Part shown: one piece after another, positions 18,816 through 29,354 of the stretch
Layout of the letters: each line of letters opens with the position of its first letter
Position numbering within the stretch: the stretch's first letter is position 1
Source of the DNA: Plasmodiophora brassicae
Taxonomy: Eukaryota; Endomyxa; Phytomyxea; Plasmodiophorida; Plasmodiophoridae
Length of the DNA stretch: 64,000 nt
Direction: 5' to 3'
Assembly: GCA_039704465.1 (NCBI GenBank)
Contig: JASFAU010000015.1
Span: forward strand, 558,001-622,000
Position numbers and translations under genes: made by a program
The notes under the pieces: generated by a model
Told to the model about the DNA's origin: nothing
Databases searched by the model: none
The model's input: the letters and a program-made list of their open reading frames with translations, nothing else

Positions 18816-20261
18816 TTATGCGGTTGATGGCGAGTGGGAAGTGCTAGCACCTGTGCGGTATGGCATGGTGTTATCATCTACCCCGATTGTAAACCGATCC
18901 AGTACGGACTCCTCCTGGAGCGAGTCCAGGAATCCTTGCCAGATGTCCGGACGGTGGACCTTGAAGTACGCCAGCGAGTTCGACTCCATCAGCGCCAGGA
19001 TGCAGGCGGAGGCCCTGGCGAACAGGAGCGGCCCGAACCCGTCCTTGCCCGCGATGTCTTCACCGCCCTCGAAGAACGCATGATAGTATCGGAACAGGTC
19101 ACTGGACAGGTTGACCTGCAACGGCGCCTCCTGGGCAATGAACTTGGAGTAGATCGACGTTGCCATGTCTGCGAAGGGGCGCACGTCCCTGTCGTTGCCC
19201 TGATCGGCTGCGTCGAGAGCGGAACCCGCGTCGGGGAAGAACCCCTGGCGAATCACATGAGGGCGCCCCGCCTGGAACGACTTTCGGAACGCTTCCGTCT
19301 CGGTCCAGAACAGGAGGTTCTCGATGGCGAACTCCCTGGTCAGTTGTTCGCGGAAGGCCTCATACCCAGGCTTCGTGTTCAACAGCTTCTCGAACAGGTT
19401 GGCCTTGGCCTGGGTGATGTTCTCGATGGCAATGTGTTCAGGCTGGGTCGTCTGCCAGACCGGGATCGTTGCCGAGAATGTGAACACGATGAAGGCCAGC
19501 GCTGCGATGATCGGGCTCGTCGGGTTGAACGCGAAGTAGTCACCGAACGGGTACATCGCCAAGTAGACAGTGAAACCAAACAGAACCCACTTGCCGATAC
19601 GCTTCAGGTTCTGTTTCATGCCATGCGCGTCCACCACGATTCGCAGGCGGAATGCCAGGATGACGAAGAGCACAGTGTTGACGAGGCTTTTGTAGATAGC
19701 CACGTTCGTGAACGTCGCCACGAATGGGTTAGCTGTGTTACCGTATGCCATACTGACGGATACGTCGTCCCAGTGGTGCCACCCGTAGATGATTTGGACG
19801 AGGAGTTGTACCGACACGCTGGTCAGCATGAAGACGGCGCCGATGCGAGGCTTGAGAAGAACGTTTGAGACGCGAATCCACCTGGCGATGCTTCGCTGCC
19901 TGCTGCTGTCGTCGGCGCCTGGCTGCGCGAGCTTCAGCTGGTCTTGGGTCCTGTTGAACGCCAGGTACAGCGACGCGCTGATCACAACGTAGATGTCGCA
20001 GCTGAGGCAGAACGGCGTCTGTGTTATCAGGATGAACGCGAAGTAGCTGATTGAATCGTTGACGATGTGCGTGAACAGGATCAGGAACGAGAACGCCGCT
20101 GCGAACACGCTGGCCAGGAACATGTGCCGCGGCATCATGTGTCGGATCGGGCTCAGCCGGCGCCGCCTCCAGAACAGCACCAGCACGACGCCGTAGTACA
20201 CAGCGAACAGCGACGACAGCACAGGGTAGACCACGAACCCGGCCGCATTCTTCGCATACAT
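18816..20261 (-). CDS. Seven-transmembrane RGS protein, copy 1
   Basis: 481 residues, single exon, start MYAKNAAGFVVYPVL. Seven hydrophobic segments lie in residues 8-265, for example VVYPVLSSLFAVYYGVVLVL and PIIAALAFIVFTFSATIPVW. An RGS domain follows (about 285-455: LFEKLLNTKPGYEAF, REFAIENLLFWTETEAFRKS, LFRYYHAFFEGGEDI and SLAYFKVHRPDIWQGFLDSL). RGS domains speed GTP hydrolysis by G-alpha; 7TM-RGS proteins are known in plants, fungi and several protists, where they may sense ligands and switch off G proteins. Strong paralogue directly upstream (20346-21815), 84 bp away. Confidence 0.9.
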   Translation of the reverse strand: MYAKNAAGFVVYPVLSSLFAVYYGVVLVLFWRRRRLSPIRHMMPRHMFLASVFAAAFSFLILFTHIVNDSISYFAFILITQTPFCLSCDIYVVISASLYLAFNRTQDQLKLAQPGADDSSRQRSIARWIRVSNVLLKPRIGAVFMLTSVSVQLLVQIIYGWHHWDDVSVSMAYGNTANPFVATFTNVAIYKSLVNTVLFVILAFRLRIVVDAHGMKQNLKRIGKWVLFGFTVYLAMYPFGDYFAFNPTSPIIAALAFIVFTFSATIPVWQTTQPEHIAIENITQAKANLFEKLLNTKPGYEAFREQLTREFAIENLLFWTETEAFRKSFQAGRPHVIRQGFFPDAGSALDAADQGNDRDVRPFADMATSIYSKFIAQEAPLQVNLSSDLFRYYHAFFEGGEDIAGKDGFGPLLFARASACILALMESNSLAYFKVHRPDIWQGFLDSLQEESVLDRFTIGVDDNTMPYRTGASTSHSPSTA

Positions 20262-20345
20262 CGAGCTGGCGGGCTCAACTGAGTATTAAAGGTACCACAT
20301 GGGGATCGTCGTCCGTATCCCGGCAGCGATGCTTTGGTGCGTTTA

Positions 20346-21815
20346 TTACGCGATTGATGGTGAGTGAGAGGTGCCCGCATCTGGGCGGTGGGGCGTGATG
20401 CTGTCATCTACCCCGATTGTGAACCGGTCCAGTACGGTCGCCTCCTGGAGAGAGTCCAGGAACCCTTGCCAGACGGCCGCGTGGCGAACCTTGAAATGCG
20501 CGAGCGAGTTCGACTCCATCAGCGCCAGAATGCAGGCGGATGCCCTGGCGAACAGAAGCGGGCCGAAACCGTCCTTCGTTGTTATATCGTCGCCGCTCTC
20601 GAAGAAGGCCCGATAGTACCGGAACAGGTCGCTTGACAGATTCACTTCCAGAGGCGCGTCATTGCCAATGTACTTGGCGTAGATCGACCTGGCCATCTGC
20701 GCGGCAGAATCAGCATCCTTCCCGTTAGGCAGGTCTACCCGACCAGTGTCCGTCGGAAGCGAAACGGATCCCGCCTGATGATCCGGGAAGAACCCTTGTC
20801 GAATTATACCCCGCCCCGACTGAAACGACTTTCGGAAGGTTTCCGTCTCGGTCCAGAACAGGAGGTTCTCAACGGCGAACTCCCTCGTGAGCTGGTCGTA
20901 GAAGGCGTCATATCCGGCCTTGGTATTCAGCAGCTTCTCGAACATGTTCAGCTTGATGTGGGTGGCGTCGTCGACAGCAGTGTGATCCGGCTGATACGTC
21001 TGCCAGACCGGGATCGTGGCCGAGAACGTGAACACGATGCAGGCGATCACGGCCGTGATGGGATTCGACGGGTTGAACACGAAATACTTCATGAACGGGT
21101 ACAGCGCCAGGTAGACCGCGAAGCCGATCAGCGACCACTTACCGATGCGCTTCAGGTTCTGTTTCATGCCATGTGCGTCAACGACGATTCGCAGGCGAAA
21201 CGCGAGAATGACGAAGATCAGCGTGTTGACAAGGCTTTTGTAAACCGCGACGTTCGTGAATGTTGACACGTATGGGTTCGCGTTGTCGGCGTCCGCCAAC
21301 GTGTTCGATACGTCGGCCCAGTGATACAACCCGTAGACCGTCTGCACAAGGACCTGGGCCGACACGCTGATTGCCATAAAGATGACGCCAGTGCGCGGCT
21401 TCAGCAGTGTGTTCGAAACCCGGATCCACCTGGCGATCTCCATCTGCCTGTCGACGTCACCTCGTTGTTGCGCGAGGGCGTTCAGCTTCAGCTGGTCCTG
21501 GGTCTTATTGAATGCCAGGTACAGCGACGCGCCAATGACAACGTAGATATCGCACGTGAGGCAGAACGGGATCTGGCATATGATTATGAACGCAAAGTAG
21601 CTGATGGTATCGTTGACGATGTGGGCGAAGCAGATCAGCGTCGAGAAGCACGCTGCGAACACGCTGGCCAGGAACATGTGCTTCGGCATCATGTGCCGGA
21701 TCGGGCTCAGGCGCCATCGCCTCCAGAACAGCACCAGCACGACGCTGTAGTACACGACGAACACCGCCGTCAGGACCGGATACACCACGTACGACGCAAC
21801 ACTCGTCGCATACAT
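20346..21815 (-). CDS. Seven-transmembrane RGS protein, copy 2
   Basis: 489 residues from MYATSVASYVVYPVL (ATG at 21815; the open frame upstream has only a GTG). Same plan as copy 1: seven hydrophobic segments, then an RGS domain with LFEKLLNTKAGYDAF, REFAVENLLFWTETETFRKS and a C-terminal SLAHFKVRHAAVWQGFLDSL. Differences cluster in the linker after FFPD, where copy 2 has a short insertion, and in the N-terminal tail. Tandem duplication in the same direction; copy 1 may have its promoter within the 84-bp gap. Confidence 0.9.
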   Translation of the reverse strand: MYATSVASYVVYPVLTAVFVVYYSVVLVLFWRRWRLSPIRHMMPKHMFLASVFAACFSTLICFAHIVNDTISYFAFIIICQIPFCLTCDIYVVIGASLYLAFNKTQDQLKLNALAQQRGDVDRQMEIARWIRVSNTLLKPRTGVIFMAISVSAQVLVQTVYGLYHWADVSNTLADADNANPYVSTFTNVAVYKSLVNTLIFVILAFRLRIVVDAHGMKQNLKRIGKWSLIGFAVYLALYPFMKYFVFNPSNPITAVIACIVFTFSATIPVWQTYQPDHTAVDDATHIKLNMFEKLLNTKAGYDAFYDQLTREFAVENLLFWTETETFRKSFQSGRGIIRQGFFPDHQAGSVSLPTDTGRVDLPNGKDADSAAQMARSIYAKYIGNDAPLEVNLSSDLFRYYRAFFESGDDITTKDGFGPLLFARASACILALMESNSLAHFKVRHAAVWQGFLDSLQEATVLDRFTIGVDDSITPHRPDAGTSHSPSIA

Positions 21816-22155
21816 CCTCGTTGGGGCTTCAACCGATCGTACCGCATGATCGTCCACGACCTATATCCGGTGATATGCCCTCCTCCTGGCCCACAGCGGG
21901 ATGGTGTGCAGCTCGACACAGACATTAATGACCGGGTAGCCTCGCACTGCGTTGATGTGCAGCTCAACTGTGTGTGCCGAATCGTGATGTGTAGTTCCAC
22001 GTGCGTCGAATGCAGTTCACAGAGTGCGATACGCGGCAGTCGTAGGCGATGCGGTGATTGCAGTGCGCAGTTCGCCGTCCCCCTCCCGTGGCGATGGAGG
22101 AAAGCCGTCGTCAGTGCCAGGGGCGGCGGAAACTGCGGCAGTGCGGCTATCCGGG
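21816..22155. promoter_or_regulatory. Divergent intergenic region between RGS copy 2 and CLP1
   Basis: 340 bp between two start codons on opposite strands, so it should hold both promoters. No clear TATA box or other motif stands out. A pair of similar short stretches (CGATGTGCAGCTC type) recurs near 21906-21965. Confidence 0.4.
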
Positions 22156-23512
22156 ATGGAGGAGACGCCGGTGCAGAAGTTCCAGTTGGCGTCCGAGTCC
22201 GAGCTGCGTCTGGAGACGCTGCCGGACCAGGCGGTGACCGTGCGTCTCCTGAATGGGACCGCTGAACTGTTCGGGACGGAACTCGCCAAAGACGTCGAGT
22301 ACAGTCTGGCCGACGCCGCTGCGATCTACACGTGGCACGGATGCTCCCTTGGTATGTACGAACCGTCACCCGCGCCTGTCCGTCTGTTAACGCGTTTCGT
22401 TCAGAGGTTAAAGGGCGAACCGCGGTCGTTTATATATCGGACGAGACGCCAATGCGCGAGTATATCAACTTGCATTCGAAGATTGATGCGCTTCGCGAAT
22501 CGTCCGCCGACGGCCCTCGCGTCATGATTGTCGGCAGTAGTGATTCCGGGAAATCGACGCTGGCGAGGATCTTGCTGTCGTACTCGGTGCGGGCCGGACG
22601 CCGTCCTCTGTTCCTCGATATCGACGTCGGCCATAACGACATTGCTATTCCGGGAGCGGTAGCAGCGACGTCTATACTGCATCCATTCGATGTCGAGAAA
22701 GGGTTGACGCATCGCGTTCCTGTCGTCTTCTTTTACGGGCACGTGTCGCCGGTCGAGAACGTCGACCACTACAAGACCTGTGTTCAGCAGCTGGGCGCTG
22801 CTGTCGATAAGAGGTTCGCCGTCCACGAAGACGAGCGCCGCAGCGGGTTCGTAGTCAGCACGTGCGGGTGGACGGACGGCGAAGGGTACAAGATGATTAT
22901 CGAGGTGGCGAAACTGCTCCGCATTTCACATATCGTCGTGATCGGGCAAGATCGACTTCGGGCACAGCTCGGTAACGAACCGGAACTAGCGGGCGTTGTT
23001 GTTGTTAAGGTAGGATCAGTGCGGCCAGGTACTGCTGTTATTTCTGGGATAGTAATCAGCGGGTGCCACAGGTGCCGAAGTCGGGCGGCGTTATCGCGAG
23101 AGATCCATCTACACGTCGTCTTCAGATGCATAAGCGCGTCCGGCAATACTTTTACGGCGTGTCGGGCGACCTGTGCCCTCATACGTCCGTCCTGCGATAC
23201 AACGCTGTCGGCGTGTACCAAGTCGGCGGCCTGGCGCAGGCGCCATCAACCATGCTGCCCATCGGCGAAGAACGTCAGCTGGAACCGAATCAGATCATGC
23301 CTGTTACACCATCCAACGAGTTCAACAATTCGATTCTGGCCGTGTCGCAAGCGTCGTCCCCTGAAGAACTGTTAACGGCGCCCGTCGCCGGTTTCGTGTT
23401 CGTTGCCGCCGTCGAGAGCGCGAAACATTCCCTGAAGATACTGGCACCCTGCCCGGGACCACTACCATATACCTGCCTTCTCTACGGGTCCCTCAAATGG
23501 ATTGATACATAA
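22156..23512 (+). CDS. CLP1: mRNA cleavage/polyadenylation factor CLP1 (polynucleotide 5'-kinase family)
   Basis: Exons 22156-22351, 22405-23009 and 23072-23512; introns of 53 and 62 nt (GTATGT..CAG and GTAGGA..CAG) have matching phases; 413 residues, human CLP1 being 425. CLP1 is part of cleavage factor II and, in animals, of the tRNA splicing endonuclease complex. The N-terminal beta domain (ELRLETLPDQAVTVRLLNG, IYTWHGCSLE) is followed by the P-loop GSSDSGKST and the kinase-like core (LDIDVGHNDIAIPGAVAA), then the C-terminal domain ending CLLYGSLKWIDT. The P-loop Lys and Ser are kept; kinase activity is possible but unproven. Confidence 0.93.
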
Positions 23513-24679
23513 AGAACGCTACGCCATCTACGTGAGCCTGTTATCATCGTCGTGCTTGACGCCGGAAGCAATGTGCGTTCGCGCGCGATTTCAGCGTCAC
23601 ATGTACCAACCCTGCACTCCTTCGTCGTATATACGGCCGAGGACATGTTCGCTGTATGAGCTGCGCCCTAAAACGTATATCGTGCGGGCAGGCGGCTGCG
23701 CCACGGACGCCGTGGCGGACCCCGCGGCACGGCGCGACGGCGGACAGCCCATCGCAAATCACAATGCCATTTGCAGCGCGACAGCGTTCTCGATGTCGAA
23801 CTTTGCTGCATGGTTCCGGATGCGAAACGGTATGCTAAGGTTGCACGTTTGTTGCTGTTGTTGCTGTCGATGAAGAGTTTATTCGTGACCATGCACCACT
23901 CCAAGCCTCGGCTTTGACGAGAACCGCGATAGATTCAACGGAGACATTTTGATTTATCGTTTGCCAGCGTGTAGTCCTGCGTATTGTACCTGACACGTTG
24001 TGTTCAGGCAACTGCCGCTCGGCGTCGAGAACGCTGTTGGATGATCAGGTTGGTGTCTTCCTTTGCATCTGTTTACGGTTTTATTATCGTTTGCGTTGAT
24101 GAATCCAATTATTCTCGCGATGGTCTACTGAGGTGATCGTGCGGACAACTTAACCGTTCTGAACGCGACGTTCACTTTCCTATTGATCTTGCATTGCCGA
24201 AACCGTGTCTGACAAATGGTTTGCAGGTGGCGTCATTATGTGATGACGGTTCATGGACTGTTCGAAGCCGGCCCGCCCTTTTGTCTATGGGCGTGCCGGT
24301 CAAAACATTGGTGACCCTGGTTGCCTGCGTCCAAAAGCAAACTCATGGCGTCCTTGGTGGTCTTATCTGCTGACTAGTGCCGATAACGACCAATCGGGAC
24401 GCCAACATTTCATTTTCACCTTTCTGGAGGAAGCACTTGATCGTTCTACATCATTTGCTACCGTGTTAGTGCGTCGCACGTTCGCCGCCACCACTATTCA
24501 TCGTTCCACTGTCTGCATTAACACATCAGGCTAGTGTATCGCCAATTGTAGTTCGGTTTTCTTCCAGGTGAAGAACACGCTGCGCGACGCTAGTACCAGT
24601 TTGTCTTTCAGCGTTGTTCGTCTGGTCGTTCAACCGTGTTGAGCAAAGTGCTGCAATTCGAATAAACATGCAAAGTCCC
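23513..24679. other. Gene-poor, AT-richer intergenic DNA
   Basis: About 1.2 kb without a convincing reading frame, visibly richer in A+T than flanking genes from about 23880. Contains a short TTGTTGCTG repeat near 23851. It lies next to the piggyBac insertion and is probably unconstrained. Confidence 0.5.
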
Positions 24680-24683
24680 TTAA
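24680..24683. repeat. Left TTAA target-site duplication
   Basis: TTAA immediately before the left CCCTTTA end of the piggyBac-type element. Confidence 0.8.
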
Positions 24684-26459
24684 CCCTTTACCGTTTTTGC
24701 GACACAATTGCGTCGCAAATTCGGGATTTCGATTTTCTGACATTCATTGCGCAGACTGGTGAGGTTATTCGCATCTGAAAATTTTACTGGGCGACCCGAC
24801 CATGCATTTCTCCAAATAAACGAAATTATAACTTCCTATCAAAATTCCATGAAAAGTTATCGGACATTGAAAGTTAGTCACGATCGTGTCTAGGACTCGT
24901 CAAAAGCAGTCCCGCCAAATTCTGAGCGTACTGTAGGTCAAAGCACAATGGCCGGCGCAGCAGATGTCGGAGGGGATGCTGGCATACCCAGACGACAGTA
25001 CAAGTGCTCGTATTGCAAGGCGCTCGGTCACAATCGCATGACATGTTCGTCGCGGAAGGGGTCAGGCGGAGGTCCTGCGGGAGATCCATCTCTGGCAGGC
25101 AGTGGCAGCGCACCAGCAGCTCCAGCTCCTAACCGTACACCTCTAGGAGGTAATAGGCAATGTTCAAGTCGCGACAGATTTGCTCACTGGTCCTTGATGT
25201 CGCAGATAACGCCCAAGATGTCGGTGAGGGTCATGCTGACGACGACATCGGAGTGGACCAAGTCGATAGAGGCGAAGTGCTTCACGTCTTTGCGCCAGAA
25301 ACCGACTCTGACGGCTCAGAATCCAATCCAGATCCGTACGAGGCCCAGCCAGTCGAGGTTGACGCTTCCGATGATGACGGCGCCGATGATAACGATGGAT
25401 CTGGCTGGCGTTGTTCAATTGGACGGTCATGGGCATCGTATTCGCGTACACGTTGGTCTCTGCGATACTGGCGCTAGCTGGCGACCTTGTAGATGAACGT
25501 ATACGGGTGGAATATCGAACATCCAGAGAGTATCTAGGACGGAACGTTCCTGCTAGATATTCCAGAGTTTCTGAGCCGTGCCACGTACGGGTCCGCCCCG
25601 CACGAAGTTCGAAGGCGTGGACACACTAAGTGAGCACGACGCCGTCCACTTGATCTTTGGGCAGTTCCTGGATACGTCCATGCTGAATACGATTGTACGT
25701 TGTACGAACATCTATGCTGCACAGGTCAAGTACGTATATACCGCGATTGGCGACCGTTGACTACTGCAGGGACTGAGAGAGTGGCTCGCTGTTGTCCTGT
25801 GCATGGGTTTGACCTAAATAACAGGAACGTAATATGCACTCTAATGAGCGGACTGATCTTGAACGGCGACATTGTTGAGGTTTTTCGTTCGTTATCACGC
25901 GGCGTGTCTATCGCGTCAACCACAGCGGAACTCGGCCGATATGAACGCGACTTCGCCTCCGTCACCTCGGCTCGGGCATCGGCATCGGATAATTCGTGAG
26001 CTTTGGCGACCACTTTCCGCTTGGCATAGCGTATGCACTTGTCGCACGCGAGAAACCCGGAGCTAACGCCTTTCCTAGCCGTTCTCGTCGAGGAACCCCG
26101 TGGGTGCTCGGAACTCGCCAACCGTGTGTGATCCAGGAATCCGGACGGCCTTGACGCGGCATACCGCCGCGCTCTCATGATCTGTGGCACCAGCTCCCGT
26201 TAAAGCTGTTCCATTTGGACAGCTACATATAAAGTTATGGCTTGCCCAAATTAGCGACGCGATCGTGTCGAAGCGACTTTCCGCATAATCTAACTTTTGT
26301 TATAATTGTCGTCTGGATGGGCTGAAACCATCTGTATGCTCCTCGCGTCGTGTTCTATTCGAATCTGTTGGTCGGACGTTTCTACATGCGATATTCAAAA
26401 AGTTATTGCAGTTTCTATATGCGACACGATTGCGTCGAAAACTCCGAAGCCATAAAGGG
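24684..26459 (+). mobile_element. piggyBac-type DNA transposon, internally deleted
   Basis: The 1776-bp element is bounded on both sides by TTAA (24680-24683 and 26460-26463), the piggyBac target site. Its ends read CCCTTTA inward on the left and TAAAGGG on the right, an inverted pair with the CCC start typical of this superfamily. A near-palindrome GCGACACAATTGCGTCGC (24699-24716) recurs near the right end (26421-26437, GCGACACGATTGCGTCG) and in changed form at 26254-26270, likely transposase binding sites. Autonomous members are usually 2.3 kb or longer and encode about 600 residues; here only N-terminal transposase pieces remain. Confidence 0.8.
24948..25760 (+). pseudogene. piggyBac transposase remnant
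   Basis: Three broken frames. The first begins MAGAADVGGDAGIPRRQYKC with a zinc knuckle (CSYCKALGHNRMTC, C-x2-C-x4-H-x4-C). The second is acidic (PETDSDGSESNPDPYEAQ), typical of piggyBac N-termini. The third reads HLIFGQFLDTSMLNTIVRCT then NIYAAQ, matching the start of the DDE_Tnp_1_7 domain. The catalytic aspartates would lie further on and are absent. A zinc knuckle at the N-terminus is unusual, as piggyBac zinc domains are generally C-terminal. Confidence 0.65.
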
Positions 26460-26463
26460 TTAA
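26460..26463. repeat. Right TTAA target-site duplication
   Basis: TTAA immediately after the right TAAAGGG end of the piggyBac-type element. Confidence 0.8.
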
Positions 26464-27204
26464 TGCCGCCTGTATCGATGTAGAATATTACTGAGCCCGA
26501 ACCATTGTAGACCGAGTGGTGAGGTTGCGATAACACGTTCCACCGCGTTGCAAGACTACGCCTTCGGTTACTCGCTCTTCAGAAAACAGAGCATCGCAGG
26601 GTACAACGACTGTACTGTGAACGGACGATTTGTGGAGGAGCAGCACCTGAAGTGACAGGCAACTCAGAGGTAGGCAGCGTATACCGCATACATCGATGAT
26701 GTTAGCGGTATAGTATTGTGCAGGTGCAATCACTCGAAGTTGCCGGCATTAGGGACAAGTGCCTGACCAGGTTTCTATGGATCCGATATCCACATCGATT
26801 GCAGCCCGGATGTGTGACCGCGGTACATCAGGACAGCAGGTGACTGCCGGACCGTTCCGTTCGAAGAGGCTGGTGCCCAGAACGATCCCTAACGCCGCTA
26901 TCAATGGAGGGTATCTCACACTCATTACCCCATCATCAAGGAGAAGTCCAGTCACTGGCTGCCTGGATTCACCGATGCCATCTTGGGCAGGAAGGCAGGC
27001 CATCTAAGGCAATCCATGACCAAGGATGTCGTCGAGGGGACATGCCAGCAACTTGCTGGCCACGATCGTCAATGAATGATGTCATTCCATAGCCGACTCC
27101 GTCCCCCTTGCAATACACTCTAGCCATGGGTTCATTACCCAGCCCATCACAAACAGGTCGGGCATCGATCACTCGCAAGATGACACAGCAGGGTCGTTAA
27201 TGCT
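26464..27204. other. No recognised gene
   Basis: 741 bp between the transposon and the Hsp90-like gene. Short overlapping ORFs on both strands have no recognisable motif. Confidence 0.4.
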
Positions 27205-28132
27205 TCACAGATCCCTCTTGAAGTTGGCAGGGTGCGTCTTGAAGCTTGTCGGTCCCGGTTCGCACTGCTGCTCCATCTCCTCCGGCGTCTGAACGCACAC
27301 AGAAATGTGAGCAATGATAATCGACAGCTGCACGTCGTCATGATGGGCTTACGAATGCTGGCGTGGGCTCATTTTCTTCCTTGTTCAATGGCCGTCCACC
27401 GATAACGCTCACTCTCCGTCCGTTAACGAACACCGGGAAAATGTGGTTGCTGATCATCATGCGACTCTTACACAGCGCCAGCACCTTCCGACGCAGATGG
27501 TCGGCCTCTGTGAGCCCCATATACTCGTCTCGCAGGTGGAGCACGACCTTCATGCCCATCTCGACATCGTCTTTGCGGAAGTCGGCGTTACTCGGCCCCA
27601 TGGCTTCCGTACACCAGTACGTCCCATGAGCGTCATCCAAGAACGACCGTGCGAAGATTTCCACCTAGACACAAGATGCTCAGCGATCCGGAACGAAACA
27701 CTCGTACACACGCACGCGATGTGCCACGAAGAACGTCGACACGAATCGCTGCCTGAGCAGCACCGCGGGCGTTGTCGCCTCGTCATCCATGTACTTCTCG
27801 AGATCCACCTCTTTGGCGTTCATGAGCGGCCCCAGGGCGTCCTGCAGATCCTGCTTGGTCTTCCCGAGGCCGTTCTGGCTGATCGTCAGCGTTTTCGTCT
27901 CGGCGCTGCCGAACAGGCGGATCCGGTCGGCCATGTTCGCGTGTCGCAACTGGATCGGCGACCCTCGACGCGCCTCCAGGTCTTCCATCGCTTGTGCGAT
28001 CCACAGCTGTAGGACGCACTATACCCACATGACGTCACCAGTCGGGCGACAGCAATGCTCCCATATTTGTCTACCTGTCCATACCCGCCCAAATCCTCCA
28101 CGATACGATCGACCTCGTCCTCATTCGGCACC
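27205..28132 (-). pseudogene. Degenerate Hsp90-like ATPase-domain gene
   Basis: Exons 27716-28006, 27353-27664 and 27205-27288 (introns 51 and 64 nt, all phase 0), probably preceded by an exon ending at 28075 (68-nt intron, GTAGAC..CAG). The product resembles the Hsp90 N-terminal domain: KTLTISQNGLGKTKQDLQ aligns with the DxGxGM loop, RFVSTFFVAHRVEIFARSF with the G2 region, and MGMKVVLHLRDEYMGLTEAD with GTKVILHLK. The ATP-binding Asp of DxGxG is lost and the GQFGVGFYS loop is changed, so ATPase activity is unlikely. It ends after the N-terminal domain, with no middle or C-terminal domain. It could be a pseudogene or a non-catalytic Hsp90 fragment; intact splice sites argue for transcription. 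Confidence 0.6.
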
Positions 28133-28491
28133 TTTGTCGGCCCGCGCTCGCCTACTAGCCACCGCCCCCCGTCAGCGAACGCCCGTCCGGACGACCCAGG
28201 GCGACGCACCTCTCGTCGTCGACTCGTACCGACAGAAACGCGCCGGCGCCCTGGCAATACGACGCGTGGCCCGCCGTACGACGCCCAGCATCGGCAGACG
28301 GCACTGACACGGTCACTGCGTCGCGGCCTGTGCAGCTGCAACTACAGCGCCCAGTCGGTCGTGCACTGTGCGGGCCGGAGCTGCATCCGAAGCGCGGACA
28401 CCTGCAACTGCATGGCGCACACGGGACGGGGGACTAATCGCAAGTGGGAGGCTGGCGGACAGCGCCTACATGGCAACAGCAGCGAACGACT

Positions 28492-28899
28492 TTATTGTGG
28501 CTGCACGTTTGTGTCGCGATCTGCGCGCCTGGGCCTGCGAAGTCGCTGCAGCTCGTCCCGCAGTGAGGTGACTCTGGAAAGACGCCGGTTAGACGGATTA
28601 GCAGGAGGTGGACGACGATGGATAGGCGCGTACTCCTGTCGAAGGTCGTCGATCATGCTGTCTTTCCGTTCGATCTCTGCCTTGGCGGTTGAAAACAGAA
28701 CGCTCAGGTTACGAATCAGGATTTTGTTCTGCGATAGCGCTAACTGAATTTGCCAGTCATCAACCAGCCGTCGTAGATGTGCTATCGAGGCAACGCGACA
28801 TACATCAAGGGTCGTTTCGCACGATCGTAACTGCTCTTTCATACCGGCAACCGCCTGAGTCGCCTTGCCGAGTTCGTCTGTGGCCTGTCGGCTGATCAA
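28492..28899 (-). CDS. Coiled-coil ORF, probably the last exon of a longer gene
   Basis: About 135 codons, helical and charged (DELGKATQAVAGMKEQLRSC, AKAEIERKDSMIDDLRQEY), with heptad-like spacing, then a basic proline-containing tail. Upstream on the same strand, 28930-29060 has a frame with MNLTLSVPRMDSEDGRPVVD and ADLPDVLYNLQLSC ending at GTAAGT, and 29320 has an ATG opening SNTPGAEPPIAFGFK before GTATAC, so a multi-exon gene from about 29326 is likely. I could not find one consistent set of phases. Family unknown. Confidence 0.4.
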   Translation of the reverse strand: MISRQATDELGKATQAVAGMKEQLRSCETTLDVCRVASIAHLRRLVDDWQIQLALSQNKILIRNLSVLFSTAKAEIERKDSMIDDLRQEYAPIHRRPPPANPSNRRLSRVTSLRDELQRLRRPRRADRDTNVQPQ

Positions 28900-29354
28900 T
28901 TCGACAGGGTGCGCGCCCCTGGATTGACGGTTGACTTACACAGCTCAGCTGCAGGTTGTACAGGACGTCGGGCAGGTCGGCGTAGAGGTCGACGACGGGC
29001 CGGCCATCTTCGGAGTCCATACGCGGCACGGACAGAGTTAGATTCATCCATCGCGCGACGGCACCCTGACGCTGTACTAACGTTACCGGCCTGGCACAGC
29101 AACGGCACGATTCGCCGCCTGAAATCTGGCCCCCGGGCATTCGCACGTACGTATCTGGTTCGTCTGTTGCTCTGTCCAGCACCAAACGACGACCAAACGT
29201 GCACCCCGTTCTATGCAGTGGCAATCTGCGCGCGCACACGTGATCGATGCTCGCCCGCGCCGTGCCTCTGCAGTACGTATACTTAAAGCCAAACGCGATG
29301 GGCGGCTCAGCGCCAGGTGTATTGCTCATGTTGTCATGCCATATTCGAGCGAGG

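Noticed and set aside
22332..23375. Single ORF 22332-23375 as the CLP1 gene
   Set aside because: It misses the N-terminal domain and runs out of frame at the second intron; the three-exon model matches CLP1 end to end.
25726..26190. Minus-strand ORF inside the piggyBac element as a second transposon gene
   Set aside because: A short ACDKC motif is the only feature; no match to piggyBac or other families could be supported.
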